From assembly GCA_002311635.1 (NCBI GenBank), contig DBZJ01000105.1, positions 1 through 5,465 on the forward strand: 5,465 nucleotides of DNA. Direction: 5' to 3'. The translations under genes and the position numbers were made by a program. Origin of the DNA: Syntrophaceae bacterium UBA1163. Lineage in GTDB: Bacteria; Desulfobacterota; BSN033; UBA1163. This document shows, one piece after another, positions 1 to 5,465 of the stretch. Numbering within the stretch: the stretch's first letter is position 1; each line of letters begins with the position of its first letter. The notes beneath the pieces are model-generated. The model saw only the letters and a program-made list of their open reading frames with translations, made no database searches and was not told where the DNA came from.

Positions 1-443
1 TTATCCCCTGTGACTTCATCGCCTTCGGCCAGCCGCTTAACCCCCTGGGCCGGCACCATGACATCCTCCTGGCCAATGTCTTTGCCCAGAGTGAAGCGCT
101 GGCTTTCGGCAAGACGGCCGAGCAAGTAAAAGCCGAGGGCACGCCGGATTGGCTCGTGCCCCACCGGGTCTTCCAGGGCAACCGCCCCTCCAACACGATC
201 CTCGCCGAGCGCCTTACCCCGGAAACGCTGGGCAAACTCGTGGCCCTTTACGAGCACAGCGTCTTCACCCAGGGGACCATCTGGAGCATCAACTCTTTCG
301 ACCAGTGGGGCGTCGAGATAGGCAAGGCTCTGGCCCAGCGCATTATCCCGGAACTGGAGAGCCGGGAGGAGCCCCGGCTCGGCCATGATAGTTCAACGAA
401 CACCCTGATCCAACGCTACCGGAAGCTCAAGGAGGCCTCCTGA
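1..443 (+). CDS. pgi: Glucose-6-phosphate isomerase, C-terminal part (5' end outside window)
   Basis: This enzyme interconverts glucose 6-phosphate and fructose 6-phosphate in cytoplasmic glycolysis and gluconeogenesis. Reading from base 3, the last 146 residues are present, roughly a quarter of the ~550-aa long-form enzyme. The fragment opens with [19 protein letters not shown], typical of the region after the substrate-binding core. The second PGI family signature is complete at bases 270-326 ([18 protein letters not shown]); its final lysine (324-326) aligns with the catalytic lysine known in this family (Lys514 in E. coli). The C-terminal [15 protein letters not shown] motif is also intact. 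Codons are GC-rich (40 of 60 bases in 181-240), unlike the genes downstream. The stop overlaps the rpiB start by one base, so the two were translated as a coupled pair. Nothing in this part looks damaged. The identification is secure. Confidence 0.97.
   Translation, partial: IPCDFIAFGQPLNPLGRHHDILLANVFAQSEALAFGKTAEQVKAEGTPDWLVPHRVFQGNRPSNTILAERLTPETLGKLVALYEHSVFTQGTIWSINSFDQWGVEIGKALAQRIIPELESREEPRLGHDSSTNTLIQRYRKLKEAS
429..435 (+). promoter_or_regulatory. Ribosome binding site of the rpiB fragment
   Basis: AAGGAGG is a full-strength Shine-Dalgarno sequence lying inside the last codons of pgi, 7 nt before the ATG at 443-445. It supports that ATG as the genuine start of rpiB. Part of it lies in the perfect 10-bp palindrome GGAGGCCTCC (431-440), which is probably incidental because it leaves no loop for a hairpin. 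Confidence 0.75.
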
Positions 444-592
444 TGACTTTTGGATTGTCCAAGCAGGTGGGAATCGCCACTGATCACCGTGGGTTTGGTT
501 TGCAGGAAGAGCTGGTGGCCCAGCTCCGCGCCGCAGGCCATGGCGCGGTCGGTTTGAGGGTGCGTTTTTTAATTGCAAGTCCCGGCGGCTGA
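443..592 (+). pseudogene. rpiB: Ribose-5-phosphate isomerase B, truncated to its N-terminus
   Basis: Intact RpiB interconverts ribose 5-phosphate and ribulose 5-phosphate and is usually about 145-150 aa. Here only 49 codons remain. Residues 8-38 (QVGIATDHRGFGLQEELVAQ, then LRAAGHGAVGL) match the RpiB N-terminal strand and helix, including the conserved DH of the [SC]DHAGF-type motif (Asp14, His15). The GHEVVD-like segment that follows then breaks: after about base 556 the frame reads RVRFLIASPGG and hits TGA at 590-592, with none of the usual D-Y-P-D, catalytic cysteine or GxGxGxx segments in any forward frame downstream. The start is fixed by the TGATG overlap with pgi and a strong ribosome binding site. 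The remnant cannot be catalytic. I infer that insertion or deletion at the island boundary removed the rest; an intact copy may exist elsewhere, since the enzyme has RpiA as an alternative. Confidence 0.82.
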
Positions 593-853
593 GGCCGGCT
601 ATGAGAAGGCGACGGAGATACCGTGCTGATTCAGTGTGCCTCCTGCTTCTGGCGTCAACACCGTCCGGTCCCGCACCTATAGCCTTGATCTGAATCCGGA
701 AACCACGGTCAGGACTCCCTCTCCCCGGGTCAATATGATCGCCCCTGAGATTTCCCAATTTTTCAAGAAAGTTGCCAACCCGAATTACATTTGCAAAGGC
801 TTTTCAATATGTGATATGGGAAGATTAGCGGAAGGGCTTATAGTGGCAAGATA

Positions 854-937
854 GTGCGTCATGTGTCCGCAGAAAGGAGCCGGATCTCTGTTTCGATTAT
901 TTTTTGCTAATTTCTTCTTAATTGTGCTAATGTGTCC
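854..937 (+). repeat. Imperfect direct repeat, GTGC-(2-3 nt)-ATGTGTCC, two copies
   Basis: GTGCgtcATGTGTCC at 854-868 and GTGCtaATGTGTCC at 924-937 share 12 positions in two blocks, with one extra base in the first spacer. The starts are 70 bases apart, both in the same orientation and both upstream of the first island gene. The second copy also contains one of two TGCTAAT heptamers (905-911 and 925-931) spaced exactly 20 bp apart, close to two helical turns. They could be binding sites for a regulator of the operon, or traces of a mobile element end. With only two copies, chance is not excluded. Confidence 0.35.
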
Positions 938-944
938 TTATACT
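915..944 (+). promoter_or_regulatory. Possible sigma70-type promoter of the island operon
   Basis: TTCTTA (915-920) and TATACT (939-944) are separated by 18 bp inside an AT-rich stretch. The -10 element is good (TATAAT with one mismatch) and the -35 element weak. Transcription would begin near 950 and give a leader of about 55 nt before the ATG at 1005. This is the only gap in the operon long and AT-rich enough to hold a promoter comfortably. The TGCTAAT repeat at 925-931 falls in the spacer, a place where a bound repressor would block polymerase. Motif-based only. Confidence 0.35.
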
Positions 945-994
945 TGACGAACTTACAAGGACTGCTCAGGAGCATAAAATATATATTATGAATT

Positions 995-1000
995 GGGAGG
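995..1000 (+). promoter_or_regulatory. Ribosome binding site that sets the start of the first island gene
   Basis: GGGAGG sits 4 nt before the ATG at 1005. A TTG start at 993 would lie upstream of this site and leave it inside the coding region, so the ATG is preferred. A further ATG at 988 is in another frame. Confidence 0.65.
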
Positions 1001-1004
1001 CTGT

Positions 1005-1805
1005 ATGGAGACCCAACATTCTGCCAGCTTGGAGCAATCTCTCGCCAGGACTGAGGCAGACGCTGAAGCAACCCTGACGACTGCGAATAAAGTGGTGTCC
1101 TCTGTCAAGAAGTTTCGAGATGCAGCTAAAAAAGGGAATTTACGAGAACTCCCGAGAATGATTGAAGTTACGGAGCAGGCCATCGCTGCCCTGAGGCAAC
1201 AGTTTATCAATGCCAAGGAAAGCTGGGACTTTGATGAGGAAACTTATTTTTCGGGTGGGGGCTTTCAGTCGGAACTCGTAGAGGCTGCAAGACAAGCCGG
1301 AGTAAAGATTTTCAAACAACATGAGATGATTTATTGCTACCCTTATCTCATCCGCATTAAAGCTCAGGAACGTGCCATCCAGATTGACAAGATGGTCGAG
1401 AGACGACTTCGTCCCTCTATCCTAGCCAAGCACCTCAGAGAATTACAAAACAAGCCTGCAAAGTTTAAGTCACAGGCTTTTTTGGAATGCCTATTTACAG
1501 CTTATTCCATGATCCTTTCTCGCCATAGTGAAGAAGCCATGGCTACTGGAAAGATCGTAAAACTTCTTGATATTTACCAGTTGCTTACACTTTTGCCAGG
1601 GCAGTCCAAGGAATACACTAAAGAAGAATTTGCCCGAGATATTTACTTGCTTGACAAGAGCGGCATTGCCAACACAAACCAAGGATTTGTCTTGAATCTT
1701 GTTGTCCCAAGTACAGGTGGGAAAAGCTTACAAAAAAGCATTAGGGTTATAAATGAGGATGGCCAAGAAAAGAAATATTACGGGATTTCCTTTAAACGTC
1801 TATAG
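1005..1805 (+). CDS. Unrecognised 266-aa protein with helical/coiled-coil N-terminus; first gene of the island operon
   Basis: I do not recognise a named family. The protein is soluble, with no signal peptide or membrane segment. Residues 1 to about 75 are rich in Ala, Glu, Leu, Lys and Arg with heptad-like spacing, and look like a coiled coil. A glycine turn (SGGGF, 83-87) leads to a mixed region: helix SELVEAARQAGVKIF, then MIYCYPYLIRI (108-118), likely a beta strand. A basic patch follows (MVERRLRPSILAKHLREL, 130-147), which could contact nucleic acid. Residues 186-219 contain LLDIYQLLTLLPGQSKEYTK and FARDIYLLDKSG, resembling the helices of a small winged-helix-like unit. The C-terminus (226-266) is strand-rich and ends YYGISFKRL. 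The stop lies 12 nt before the next gene. Its position ahead of two BrxD-like proteins suggests a partner or DNA-recognition subunit, but that is inference from context only. Confidence 0.88.
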   Translation: METQHSASLEQSLARTEADAEATLTTANKVVSSVKKFRDAAKKGNLRELPRMIEVTEQAIAALRQQFINAKESWDFDEETYFSGGGFQSELVEAARQAGVKIFKQHEMIYCYPYLIRIKAQERAIQIDKMVERRLRPSILAKHLRELQNKPAKFKSQAFLECLFTAYSMILSRHSEEAMATGKIVKLLDIYQLLTLLPGQSKEYTKEEFARDIYLLDKSGIANTNQGFVLNLVVPSTGGKSLQKSIRVINEDGQEKKYYGISFKRL

Positions 1806-1817
1806 GAGTCTTCCGCC

Positions 1818-2771
1818 ATGTCCATTGATTTCCAAGAATGGTTAGATATTATTATTACGGAATATTTACAAGAATTTATCAGTAAGGGTGGAGCGGCAGT
1901 TAAGTTCCTCATACCCATGCATGATCAGCAACACCATCGTTGTTGGCAAAAAATACGTGATGCTGCTCAAAAAGAGGGATGTTTATTCGTTTTATTGGAC
2001 TCGGCAACAACCAAAACTCATATGATCGATAAACTATTTCATGAAGTTGCTCGTCAAGTGAACTGGGAGGATTGTGCATACAAATTTGTTAAAAACTTAA
2101 TCAAAGAAAACGGATATGAAGTTTCTGAAAACCGCAGTGAGTTTAATCTGCAAACTTTAGCCATTATAAATGAAGTTAAGGAAATATTTTTTAGAAGGGA
2201 TATTAATAGATGGCTTCAAAACCGAATTTATAAAGATTTCAAGATGAGCCAAGAGTTCAGAATCGCTATGATCCATTTATGCTTGGGTGAACTCGAGCCA
2301 CAAACTGCCAAAAGCTTTTTATGTTTATCCATCAAAGATTGGCTGAAGGGGGATTTAAAGACGATTTCGTCCCTTAAAGAAGCTCAGATCTTTCAAAAGG
2401 TGGGGAGACACAATTCCCGCCATATGTTCTTATCATTAGCCCGTTGGTTGAATATAGTGGGTATAAATGGTCTTGTGTTATGCATGGATATTTCCCGATA
2501 TATGGAGACTATCAAGCCTACTGATAGCACTTTCTACTATACCATTCCTGCCGTACTTGATGGCTATGAAGTGCTTAGACAGTTTATTGATGAATCTGAC
2601 AGCCTGGAGAATTGTCTTATCACAGTAATTGTTCCTCCTGGGTTCGTAAAGGATGAAAAACGCGGGGTGGCACGTTACCCGGCTCTTAAAATGCGAATAT
2701 GGGATGAAGTACATGACATAGATCGTGACAATCCGTTTGCTCCTCTAGTTAGCGTCTCGTCATGTTCTTGA
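1818..2771 (+). CDS. DUF2791 (BrxC/BrxD-type) ATPase-like protein without a functional P-loop
   Basis: This 317-aa cytoplasmic protein has the layout of DUF2791 ATPases, the family of BREX BrxD, but the nucleotide site looks degenerate. Where Walker A should lie (about residues 22-34) it reads SKGGAAVKFLIPM, keeping the glycines and the following strand but no GxxGxGKS/T. The matching Walker B, GINGLVLCMDISRYM (215-229), keeps the hydrophobic strand and Asp but has Ile-Ser where Glu is expected. The helix before it, RHNSRHMFLSLARWLNIV (197-214), and the C-terminal segment ALKMRIWDEVHD...NPFAPLV (289-311) follow the family pattern. It starts at an ATG 9 nt after the TAGGAG of the previous stop region. 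The intact ATPase lies 25 nt downstream, so a pseudo-ATPase paired with an active one is the natural reading. ATP binding through unusual residues cannot be excluded. The coding sequence is AT-rich, like the next gene. Confidence 0.85.
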   Translation: MSIDFQEWLDIIITEYLQEFISKGGAAVKFLIPMHDQQHHRCWQKIRDAAQKEGCLFVLLDSATTKTHMIDKLFHEVARQVNWEDCAYKFVKNLIKENGYEVSENRSEFNLQTLAIINEVKEIFFRRDINRWLQNRIYKDFKMSQEFRIAMIHLCLGELEPQTAKSFLCLSIKDWLKGDLKTISSLKEAQIFQKVGRHNSRHMFLSLARWLNIVGINGLVLCMDISRYMETIKPTDSTFYYTIPAVLDGYEVLRQFIDESDSLENCLITVIVPPGFVKDEKRGVARYPALKMRIWDEVHDIDRDNPFAPLVSVSSCS

Positions 2772-2796
2772 CACTACAGTATAGCTGGAGATTTTA

Positions 2797-4053
2797 ATGA
2801 ATACGATTGAGCAAATAAGAAATCGCAGGGCCATTGAAGCGTTACGTGCCGGGGTCCCTAATCGTGATGCAGTTCTGGCATTGGGTGGTACACAGCCAGA
2901 AATCGAGAGTAAATTTAGAGAACAATTGCAGGCTATTAAGCAGAGCATAATTGACAATTCGCAACCTCGCGGAATATTGGTGAAAGGTGGTTTTGGTGTA
3001 GGTAAGTCACATTTACTTGAATTTCTATCACAAATAGCTTTAAAAGAAAATTTTGTATGTAGCAAAGTAGTCATTAGTAAAGAAACTCCATTTTATGATC
3101 CTGTCAAGTTCTTTCGTTCTGCTGCCGAAGCTGCTGTTGTGCCAGATAGAATTGGAGATGCTCTTACTGAAATAACAACTAAGATGAATACAAAGGGTCA
3201 GGCTTATGCTAATTTTTATCAGTGGGTAAATCGTAGTCAAGATTTAAATCAATTATTCGCCGCCACCCTTTTCATATTTGAAAATATGCCTTATGATGCA
3301 GAAATTATAAATCGAATTATTCGTTTCTGGTCAGGTGATAAAATAAATATTAGCGAAATAAAAAAATGGCTTAAACAATGTAAAGAAGGTGTAACTTATA
3401 GTATATGTAAGATTACTTTAAAGGAGCTTGCCCTGCAACGATTTAAGTTTGCGACACGTCTCATGATTGCGTCAGGATATGAGGGATGGATACTCTTTAT
3501 CGATGAATTAGAACTGATTGGGCGTTATTCCCAAAAGCAACGTGGGAGGTCATATGTGCAACTGGCCAGATGGATGGGAAGACTTGAAGGATGGGAATCT
3601 ATTGGGGTTTCGTCAGTGTGTTCAATCACCGATGATTTTACTCGCGAAGTACTGGAGGGCAGAAACGACTTAGAGAGGGTCCCGGCGAAGTTAATGGCGG
3701 GGGCGGCAGAGGATGACCTTCTTTTGGCCACTCAGGCCGAACGAGGCATGCGAGTTATTGAACGAGAAGCAATCCCGCTGTTATTTCTTGACAATTCGTT
3801 GCTCCAAACTGTTTATACCAAAATCAAACCTATCTATGCTGGTGCATACGACTGGAGCCCACCGGACGTATCGGGGGTGGAAAAAACAAGCACTACCACC
3901 ATGCGTCATTATGTGAAAGGCTGGATTACCGAATGGGATCTTAAGCGCAAATATCCAGATTATAAACCAAGAATCGAAACAGAGGACTTTAAACCAGGTT
4001 ATGAAGAAGATAAGGACCTTGAAGTTTCCCCTGAGGGAGCAATGGAGGAGTAA
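2797..4053 (+). CDS. DUF2791 P-loop ATPase, BREX BrxD-like
   Basis: A 418-aa cytoplasmic P-loop ATPase of the DUF2791 (BrxC/BrxD-type) family. The N-terminal segment RRAIEALRAGVPNRDAVLAL (10-29) is a hallmark of the family. Walker A is GGFGVGKS (64-71) and Walker B is GWILFIDELE (230-239) with both acidic residues. GVSSVCSITDDF (270-281) sits where sensor 1 is expected. Near the C-terminus TMRHYVKGWITEWDLKRKYP (368-387) matches the conserved Arg-containing helix, a candidate sensor 2 or arginine finger. The last ~30 residues are acidic and probably disordered. In BREX type 2 the related BrxD accompanies the helicase BrxHI; the SNF2-like helicase two genes downstream repeats that pairing. The likely role is an ATP-driven regulator or loader of the helicase in a defence complex (inference). 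The start ATG has GGAG 6 nt upstream. Very AT-rich in places (15 GC of 60 bases in 3301-3360), unlike pgi. Confidence 0.93.
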   Translation: MNTIEQIRNRRAIEALRAGVPNRDAVLALGGTQPEIESKFREQLQAIKQSIIDNSQPRGILVKGGFGVGKSHLLEFLSQIALKENFVCSKVVISKETPFYDPVKFFRSAAEAAVVPDRIGDALTEITTKMNTKGQAYANFYQWVNRSQDLNQLFAATLFIFENMPYDAEIINRIIRFWSGDKINISEIKKWLKQCKEGVTYSICKITLKELALQRFKFATRLMIASGYEGWILFIDELELIGRYSQKQRGRSYVQLARWMGRLEGWESIGVSSVCSITDDFTREVLEGRNDLERVPAKLMAGAAEDDLLLATQAERGMRVIEREAIPLLFLDNSLLQTVYTKIKPIYAGAYDWSPPDVSGVEKTSTTTMRHYVKGWITEWDLKRKYPDYKPRIETEDFKPGYEEDKDLEVSPEGAMEE

Positions 4054-4056
4054 CAA

Positions 4057-4623
4057 ATGCCCATCCCCTATCGAGATGCAGACGAATTGGAGGAATTGGG
4101 CGCAGCCGGATATCTAAAGATCGAGCCATTACCCACAGGTTCTGGTTTTCTCGGCGCACTATTCTTGATCAATGTCCGGGGGGAGCCTATCGAGTTTACC
4201 TACAACCGGATTGAAACCCCCCACACCTTTCTTTGGCGGCAAGATGACATTCGCCGGCATGCCGCTAGAAAACTCACAGCCTCGCTACTAACTCTTTGTC
4301 CCAGAACGCCCAGCTTGATACTTTGTCTGGCTGAAGAGGTAGGCAGCGAACTTTTCTGCCAGGACATCCATGTTGCGATACCAGTTTGCCGTATTGCTCC
4401 AGCCATCAAAGCAGTCTCTTACTCGGGTGACGAGATTACGGACACCGCAGAATCTGACGAAGCGATGCATCTATTTTGGTATCCCGGCAAACCATCCGAA
4501 GAATCGATAGAGTCCAAGCTTCTCTACGAATTGACTCACCGGGGACTACTGACCGAGCCCTTCAGTCGGGCAACCATAGGCTTGAAAGAGGTCTTTGGCT
4601 TAGAGGTTGGCGAGGTAAAATGA
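4057..4623 (+). CDS. Unrecognised 188-aa protein between the BrxD-like ATPase and the helicase
   Basis: I cannot assign a family. The protein is small and soluble, with no signal peptide or membrane helix. Residues 29-49 (GSGFLGALFLINVRGEPIEF) read as two strands joined by an RGEP turn. Next come TYNRIETPHTFLWRQDDI (48-65) and a helix RRHAARKLTASLLTLCPR, then the hydrophobic strand SLILCLAEEV (86-95). Residues 154-182 (KLLYELTHRGLLTEPFSRAT, then IGLKEVFG) form a helical end that ties the protein to a target. Cysteines at 81, 90, 101 and 111 are irregularly spaced and not an obvious zinc site. A strong GGAGGAG lies 6 nt before the ATG, only 3 nt after the ATPase stop, and the end overlaps the helicase start by 4 nt. 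Such tight linkage suggests a dedicated helicase partner. Base composition is closer to the helicase than to the ATPase genes. Confidence 0.88.
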   Translation: MPIPYRDADELEELGAAGYLKIEPLPTGSGFLGALFLINVRGEPIEFTYNRIETPHTFLWRQDDIRRHAARKLTASLLTLCPRTPSLILCLAEEVGSELFCQDIHVAIPVCRIAPAIKAVSYSGDEITDTAESDEAMHLFWYPGKPSEESIESKLLYELTHRGLLTEPFSRATIGLKEVFGLEVGEVK

Positions 4624-5363
4624 GAGAAACAGCCGACTGGTGGAAAGAAACCAATGCTGATCGTGTACCGCGTGCTCGGTGGTTGGGTATTTTTCGCCGA
4701 CAAATGCAGATGAAGGAAGATTCCGCCAGGGGCTTGACCATTCCTGCCCAAAAAGTTTTTGCCCCGCAAACTTTGGGGGTCTCTGAAATTAAGCGCCTTG
4801 GCGGGGCAAATTGCCTGGCCTTAGGACCACACATAGAGTGCGCCATAAATCTATGGGAAGGTGAATCTATATCAACGGATGATGAAAGAGGGACCGTCGC
4901 TCTGGCCGGATTCTTGTTGAGAGAGGAGGCAATTGTTGCGCCTACTTCCTTAAGGCAGATTGGCGAGCGCCGAGATTTGAGCAAGGAAGCGACTCAGGAT
5001 CTCGAACCAAAGCTTCCCCTTGCCAAGCGACTGGCCTATTTGCTGCAACCTCCCACTGACCTTCTGCTTTCTGTTACCGGCCCTTTGGAGTGGCCGCGAC
5101 CATTGTTTGAATACCAAATGGAAGGGATTAAAGCCCTGCTGTCCCATGAAGCCCTGCTTCTTGCCGATGACATGGGATTGGGAAAAACCGTCCAAGCAAT
5201 TGGCGCCCTGAGGATTCTAACCCTTCAGCGTCTAATCGAGGCAAGTTTAATAATTGTCCCGGCTGGTCTTATCAGTCAATGGCGGCGTGAGTTACGTTTT
5301 TGGGCTCCTGAGCTACGGATTTCCACAGTCCATGGACCAGTAGCAGATCGTGCCTGGCAGTAG
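4620..5363 (+). CDS. SNF2-family helicase, N-terminal part ended by an in-frame TAG
   Basis: Superfamily 2 helicase or translocase of the SNF2 type, like the large helicases of BREX and DISARM-related systems. The 247 residues before the stop contain a poorly conserved N-terminal region (1 to about 155), the Q-like motif FEYQMEGIKALL (163-174), motif I with Walker A DDMGLGKT (183-190), and motif Ia SLIIVPAGLISQW (209-221). Translation then meets TAG at 5361-5363, before motifs Ib to VI, so the product as read could not hydrolyse ATP productively. The ATG at 4620 overlaps the preceding TGA (ATGA), with GAGG 4 nt upstream; a longer in-frame start at 4476 would overlap the previous gene by 148 bases and is not preferred. 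The open frame resumes with matching helicase sequence directly after the stop. Whether this is a pseudogene, a readthrough site or a sequencing error cannot be told here. Confidence 0.85.
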   Translation: MRETADWWKETNADRVPRARWLGIFRRQMQMKEDSARGLTIPAQKVFAPQTLGVSEIKRLGGANCLALGPHIECAINLWEGESISTDDERGTVALAGFLLREEAIVAPTSLRQIGERRDLSKEATQDLEPKLPLAKRLAYLLQPPTDLLLSVTGPLEWPRPLFEYQMEGIKALLSHEALLLADDMGLGKTVQAIGALRILTLQRLIEASLIIVPAGLISQWRRELRFWAPELRISTVHGPVADRAWQ

Positions 5364-5465
5364 ATTACCCCAGCTCATATATACATTACCAGTTATGAAA
5401 CTTTGCGCGCCGACTTCACAGAAAATCCTCAGTCACCACCCCGCCGTCGCACTTGGGACGTGGTT
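5364..5465 (+). pseudogene. Continuation of the SNF2-family helicase after the TAG, running off the window
   Basis: In the same frame as the upstream helicase part, 34 further codons are open to the window end. They begin ITPAHIYITSYETLRADF, which is the SNF2 motif Ib region (I-T-S-Y-E-T-L-R), and end TWDVV, the strand that leads straight into motif II (DEAQ/DEAH) just beyond the edge. Because frame and homology continue without shift, the interruption is a single-codon change: TAG in place of, for example, TGG or CAG. The full protein would probably be several hundred residues longer than what is visible. Confidence 0.7.

Larger units (their letters stand above)
556..1004. other. Gene-free junction and leader region upstream of the island operon
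   Basis: About 450 bases carry no convincing gene. The first part (to roughly 740) keeps the GC-rich character of the pgi side but contains only short, unrecognisable frames, so it looks like debris of lost host sequence. The second part (about 740-1004) turns AT-rich, like the operon that follows, and holds the likely promoter, two pairs of short direct repeats and the ribosome binding site of the first island gene. A small inverted repeat (CCGGC 582-586 with GCCGG 594-598) lacks a following T-run and is not a terminator. I found no tRNA, integrase, insertion-sequence gene or CRISPR repeat here. Confidence 0.6.

Noticed and set aside
582..598. Inverted repeat CCGGC/GCCGG as a terminator
   Set aside because: A 5-bp stem with no following T-run. 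The T-run at 565-570 lies on the wrong side for a forward terminator.
393..758. 121-aa reverse-strand frame over the end of pgi, rpiB and the junction
   Set aside because: It is antisense to the clear pgi and rpiB coding sequence and is an arginine-rich composition of the kind produced by reading GC-rich genes backwards.
636..854. Possible 72-aa forward gene in the junction region
   Set aside because: It needs a GTG start with no Shine-Dalgarno sequence, has no recognisable motif, and spans the change from GC-rich to AT-rich DNA. Likely chance.
993..1004. TTG start at 993 giving a 270-aa first island protein
   Set aside because: The GGGAGG at 995-1000 is correctly spaced for the ATG at 1005 and would be inside the gene if TTG were used.
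600..1004. Insertion-sequence or attachment-site remnant at the island edge
   Set aside because: No transposase or integrase fragment, tRNA end or paired terminal inverted repeat was found. The ATGTGTCC words alone are too short to support it.
2768..2796. TTGACA at 2768-2773 as an internal promoter for the DUF2791 ATPase gene
   Set aside because: No acceptable -10 element lies 16-18 bp downstream before the ATG at 2797, and transcription would begin inside the coding sequence.
4476..4619. Longer helicase start at 4476
   Set aside because: It would overlap gene 4 by 148 bases. The ATG at 4620 has a GAGG site and the classic ATGA overlap.
1005..5465. Calling the locus canonical BREX
   Set aside because: No PglX methyltransferase, PglZ phosphatase, PglW kinase, BrxL or BrxA/B is visible. 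Only the BrxD-like ATPases and a helicase support the relationship.

Overview
The window joins two unlike pieces of DNA. Bases 1 to about 560 are GC-rich and hold ordinary sugar-phosphate metabolism: the C-terminal quarter of glucose-6-phosphate isomerase (pgi), translationally coupled to the first ~38 codons of ribose-5-phosphate isomerase B (rpiB), which then loses its homology abruptly. From about 560 to 1004 there is no convincing gene. From 1005 to the window edge there is a compact, single-strand, much more AT-rich operon of five genes that looks like an accessory island inserted into or recombined at rpiB. The host is a bacterium with fairly high GC content. The long-form Pgi and the pgi-rpiB pair would fit a proteobacterium or Desulfobacterota, but the sequence does not settle this.

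The operon contains, in order: (1) a 266-aa protein with a helical, probably coiled-coil N-terminus and no recognised fold; (2) a 317-aa protein resembling the BrxC/BrxD-type (DUF2791) ATPases but with no usable Walker A motif and a weakened Walker B; (3) a 418-aa DUF2791 ATPase with intact Walker A (GGFGVGKS) and Walker B (ILFIDELE); (4) a 188-aa protein of unknown family; (5) the start of an SNF2/DEAD-like helicase with the Q-like motif, motif I and motif Ia, an in-frame TAG, and then an open continuation carrying motif Ib up to the window end. Gaps between genes are 12, 25 and 3 nt, followed by a 4-nt overlap, so co-expression is very likely.

A DUF2791 ATPase beside a large helicase is a known theme of anti-phage systems related to type 2 BREX (BrxD with BrxHI) and of the Ter-associated DUF2791/TerB/helicase neighbourhoods. 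No PglX methyltransferase, PglZ phosphatase, PglW kinase or TerB is visible here. The window therefore supports a BREX/Ter-like, probably defensive, ATPase-helicase module rather than a canonical BREX locus. A reasonable model (inference) is that proteins 2 and 3 form an active/inactive ATPase pair that, with proteins 1 and 4, loads or controls the helicase on DNA. The TAG suggests that in this genome the helicase is inactivated, suppressed by readthrough, or mis-sequenced.
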